Positions 15,816 to 16,903 of a DNA stretch of 16,903 bases are shown here, in pieces; within the stretch, counting starts at the first letter, position 1; every line of letters starts with the position of its first letter. Origin of the DNA: JANPLD01 sp031426355 (GTDB taxonomy: Bacteria > Pseudomonadota > Alphaproteobacteria > Rickettsiales > UBA8987); contig JANPLD010000005.1 of assembly GCA_031426355.1 (NCBI GenBank), positions 1 through 16,903 on the forward strand, written 5' to 3'. Made by a program: the position numbers and the translations under genes. The notes under the pieces are model-generated. The model was not told where the DNA came from and searched no databases. It worked only from the letters and a program-made list of their open reading frames with translations.

Positions 15816-16591
15816 TAAAAATTTCAGTAAGAGATTTTTCTTCATGGCGTAATGCTACGCGGAACTTAATTGCAGATAAGATGAATCCAGAAAAAATTAT
15901 ATGGTCTGAAGAGGCACAAAATAATCTTTTTGAAACACAAGCGGTTAATATTATAGAAGAATCATCTAAAATTTTTAGTGTACCAAAGGAGTTTTTGAAC
16001 CTTGCAGAAAATGTTGCTTATTACAGGAGCCAGGAAAAATGGGGATTATTATATAGAGTATTATGGAGAATAATTTTTGAAGAAAGGAATCTTATAAAAA
16101 TATTTACGGATAAAGATGTCCATAAACTTTATATGATGGAGAAAGCTGTAAAGCGTGATACGCATAAGATGAAAGCCTTCGTAAGATTTCGTTCTGTGTC
16201 CAGTGAAGAAAATTCCTATATAGCCTGGCATGAGCCATCACACTTTGTTTTAAAGAAAACAGCACCTTTTTTTCAAAGGCGTTTTACAGCTATGAATTGG
16301 GCTATTTTAACGCCAGATGAATGTGCTTACTGGAATGGAGTTGAATTAAAATTTTCTGAAGGTTTGCCAAGAGAAGCGGCGCCGAAAAATGATGATATGG
16401 AAGAGCTATGGAAAACCTTTTACCGTAATATTTTTAATCCGGCACGCATAAAAATAAAGATGATGAAAAGCGAGATGCCAGTAAAATATTGGCATACCAT
16501 GCCTGAGACCGCTCTTATACCTGAAATGCTTGCTGAAGCACAACTAAGAGTAGAAAAAATGATAGAACTTTCAAATAATTCATTAAGATAA
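15812..16591 (+). CDS. DUF4130 / TIGR03915-family DNA metabolism protein
   Basis: A 259-residue protein whose ATG overlaps the stop of the radical SAM gene (ATGA), the usual arrangement of this pair. Family landmarks seen: VPKEFLNLAENVAYYRSQEKWGLLYRVLWR (about 54-83), MEKAVKRDTHKMKAFVRFR (about 109-127), AWHEPSHFVL, APFFQRRFTAMNWAILTPD (about 149-167) and the C-terminal FNPARIKIKMMKSEMPVKYWHTMPE. The same domain occurs fused to a UdgX-type uracil-DNA glycosylase-like domain in other bacteria (TIGR03914), which is the main hint of a role in DNA repair; its biochemical activity is not established to my knowledge. Length is normal for the stand-alone form and the frame is intact. A strong terminator follows. 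Confidence 0.9.
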   Translation: MIKISVRDFSSWRNATRNLIADKMNPEKIIWSEEAQNNLFETQAVNIIEESSKIFSVPKEFLNLAENVAYYRSQEKWGLLYRVLWRIIFEERNLIKIFTDKDVHKLYMMEKAVKRDTHKMKAFVRFRSVSSEENSYIAWHEPSHFVLKKTAPFFQRRFTAMNWAILTPDECAYWNGVELKFSEGLPREAAPKNDDMEELWKTFYRNIFNPARIKIKMMKSEMPVKYWHTMPETALIPEMLAEAQLRVEKMIELSNNSLR

Positions 16592-16650
16592 AATTATTTG
16601 CAACTTATTTATAAAGAATTTTTATAAAATATACATTGGCTATATATAGG

Positions 16651-16683
16651 AGCGGGCAAACTATTTGGTTTGCCCGCTTTCTT
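16651..16683 (+). terminator. Strong intrinsic terminator
   Basis: AGCGGGCAAAC (16651-16661) and its exact complement (16668-16678) form an 11-bp G+C-rich stem with loop TATTTG, followed by TTTCTT. It lies 60 bases after the DUF4130 gene. On the other strand no T-run follows, so it serves mainly the plus-strand operon, though the minus-strand gene also ends right beside it. Confidence 0.9.
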
Positions 16684-16686
16684 AGC

Positions 16687-16902
16687 TTAGTAAGAAGTAG
16701 TGATCTTGTTAAAATCCTCATCTCTGTGTCTACCGCCTAAAGCAGCTGCTGCACTAGCGATGAATGCACTTATTATCAGAGATAAAAAGATATAAAGAGA
16801 AGTAGTTGCTGCAACTTTCCTTGCTTTATCAAGCTTCTGCTTTACCTCTTTTTTAGCTTTTTTCATATCTGCAATAGTACGATTCAGTCTGTCAGATGCT
16901 TC
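16687..16902 (-). CDS. C-terminal part of a small membrane protein (runs off the window)
   Basis: An open minus-strand frame of 71 residues ends at TAA (16689-16687) and has no start before the window edge, so it is partial at its 5' end. The visible part begins with a charged helical stretch (DMKKAKKEVKQKLDKARK), then one membrane helix (about 20 residues, TTSLYIFLSLIISAFIAS and following Ala), then a short tail (GGRHRDEDFNKITTSY). This layout resembles short alphaproteobacterial membrane proteins of unknown function with an Ala/Lys-rich helix before a C-terminal helix; I cannot name a family. The frame is clean and it converges on the terminator of the DUF4130 operon. Confidence 0.65.
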   Translation of the reverse strand, partial: EASDRLNRTIADMKKAKKEVKQKLDKARKVAATTSLYIFLSLIISAFIASAAAALGGRHRDEDFNKITTSY

Positions 16903-16903
16903 A

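Overview
The window reads as a low-GC alphaproteobacterial chromosome, probably from a host-associated lineage in early genome decay. Reasons: strongly A+T-rich intergenic DNA, a DUF6356 protein (a family I know mainly from Alphaproteobacteria), a TesA/YbbA/YbbP-type locus, the paired DUF4130 / radical SAM DNA-metabolism genes, and four genes broken by small lesions. The lineage is inferred from gene families, not shown by any rRNA gene.

Region 1 (1-6350) is an amino-acid/sulphur cluster bracketed by two same-orientation copies of a ~200-bp intergenic repeat (about 2-201 and 6145-6346; 36 bp identical within a 55-bp ungapped core). Between them lie a Met-rich mini-ORF on the minus strand, a DUF6356 membrane protein, a divergent cysteine-dioxygenase-like cupin, a class I/II aminotransferase split by one in-frame TAA, and on the opposite strand a Cys/Met-metabolism PLP enzyme behind a clearly dead cysteine synthase. 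A cupin oxidising cysteine followed by an aminotransferase acting on the product, opposite a transsulfuration pair, would make this a cysteine-handling locus; that pathway is inference.

Region 2 (6350-9124), plus strand: a secreted FKBP-type prolyl isomerase, an 80-bp leader closed by a perfect 12-bp inverted repeat, an alpha/beta hydrolase and an APC-type amino acid permease.

Region 3 (9148-12953): an FtsX-type ABC permease and its ATPase on the minus strand, divergent from the TesA-like esterase. This is the tesA-ybbA-ybbP arrangement of E. coli, but here the two divergent reading frames overlap at their starts.

Region 4 (12964-16903): a DUF808 membrane protein with a frameshifted N-terminus, a small membrane protein, a G+C-richer structured segment that may be an RNA gene ending in a terminator-like hairpin, then the radical SAM (TIGR03916-like, frameshifted) and DUF4130 (TIGR03915-like) pair, a strong intrinsic terminator, and the C-terminal end of a minus-strand membrane protein running out of the window.

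No tRNA, rRNA, CRISPR array, transposase or phage gene was recognised. The most unusual items are the repeat pair with its conserved His-His-His mini-ORF whose ATG sits in a hairpin loop, the cupin/aminotransferase/transsulfuration cluster with its twin-palindrome promoter region, and the candidate structured RNA near 14.4 kb.
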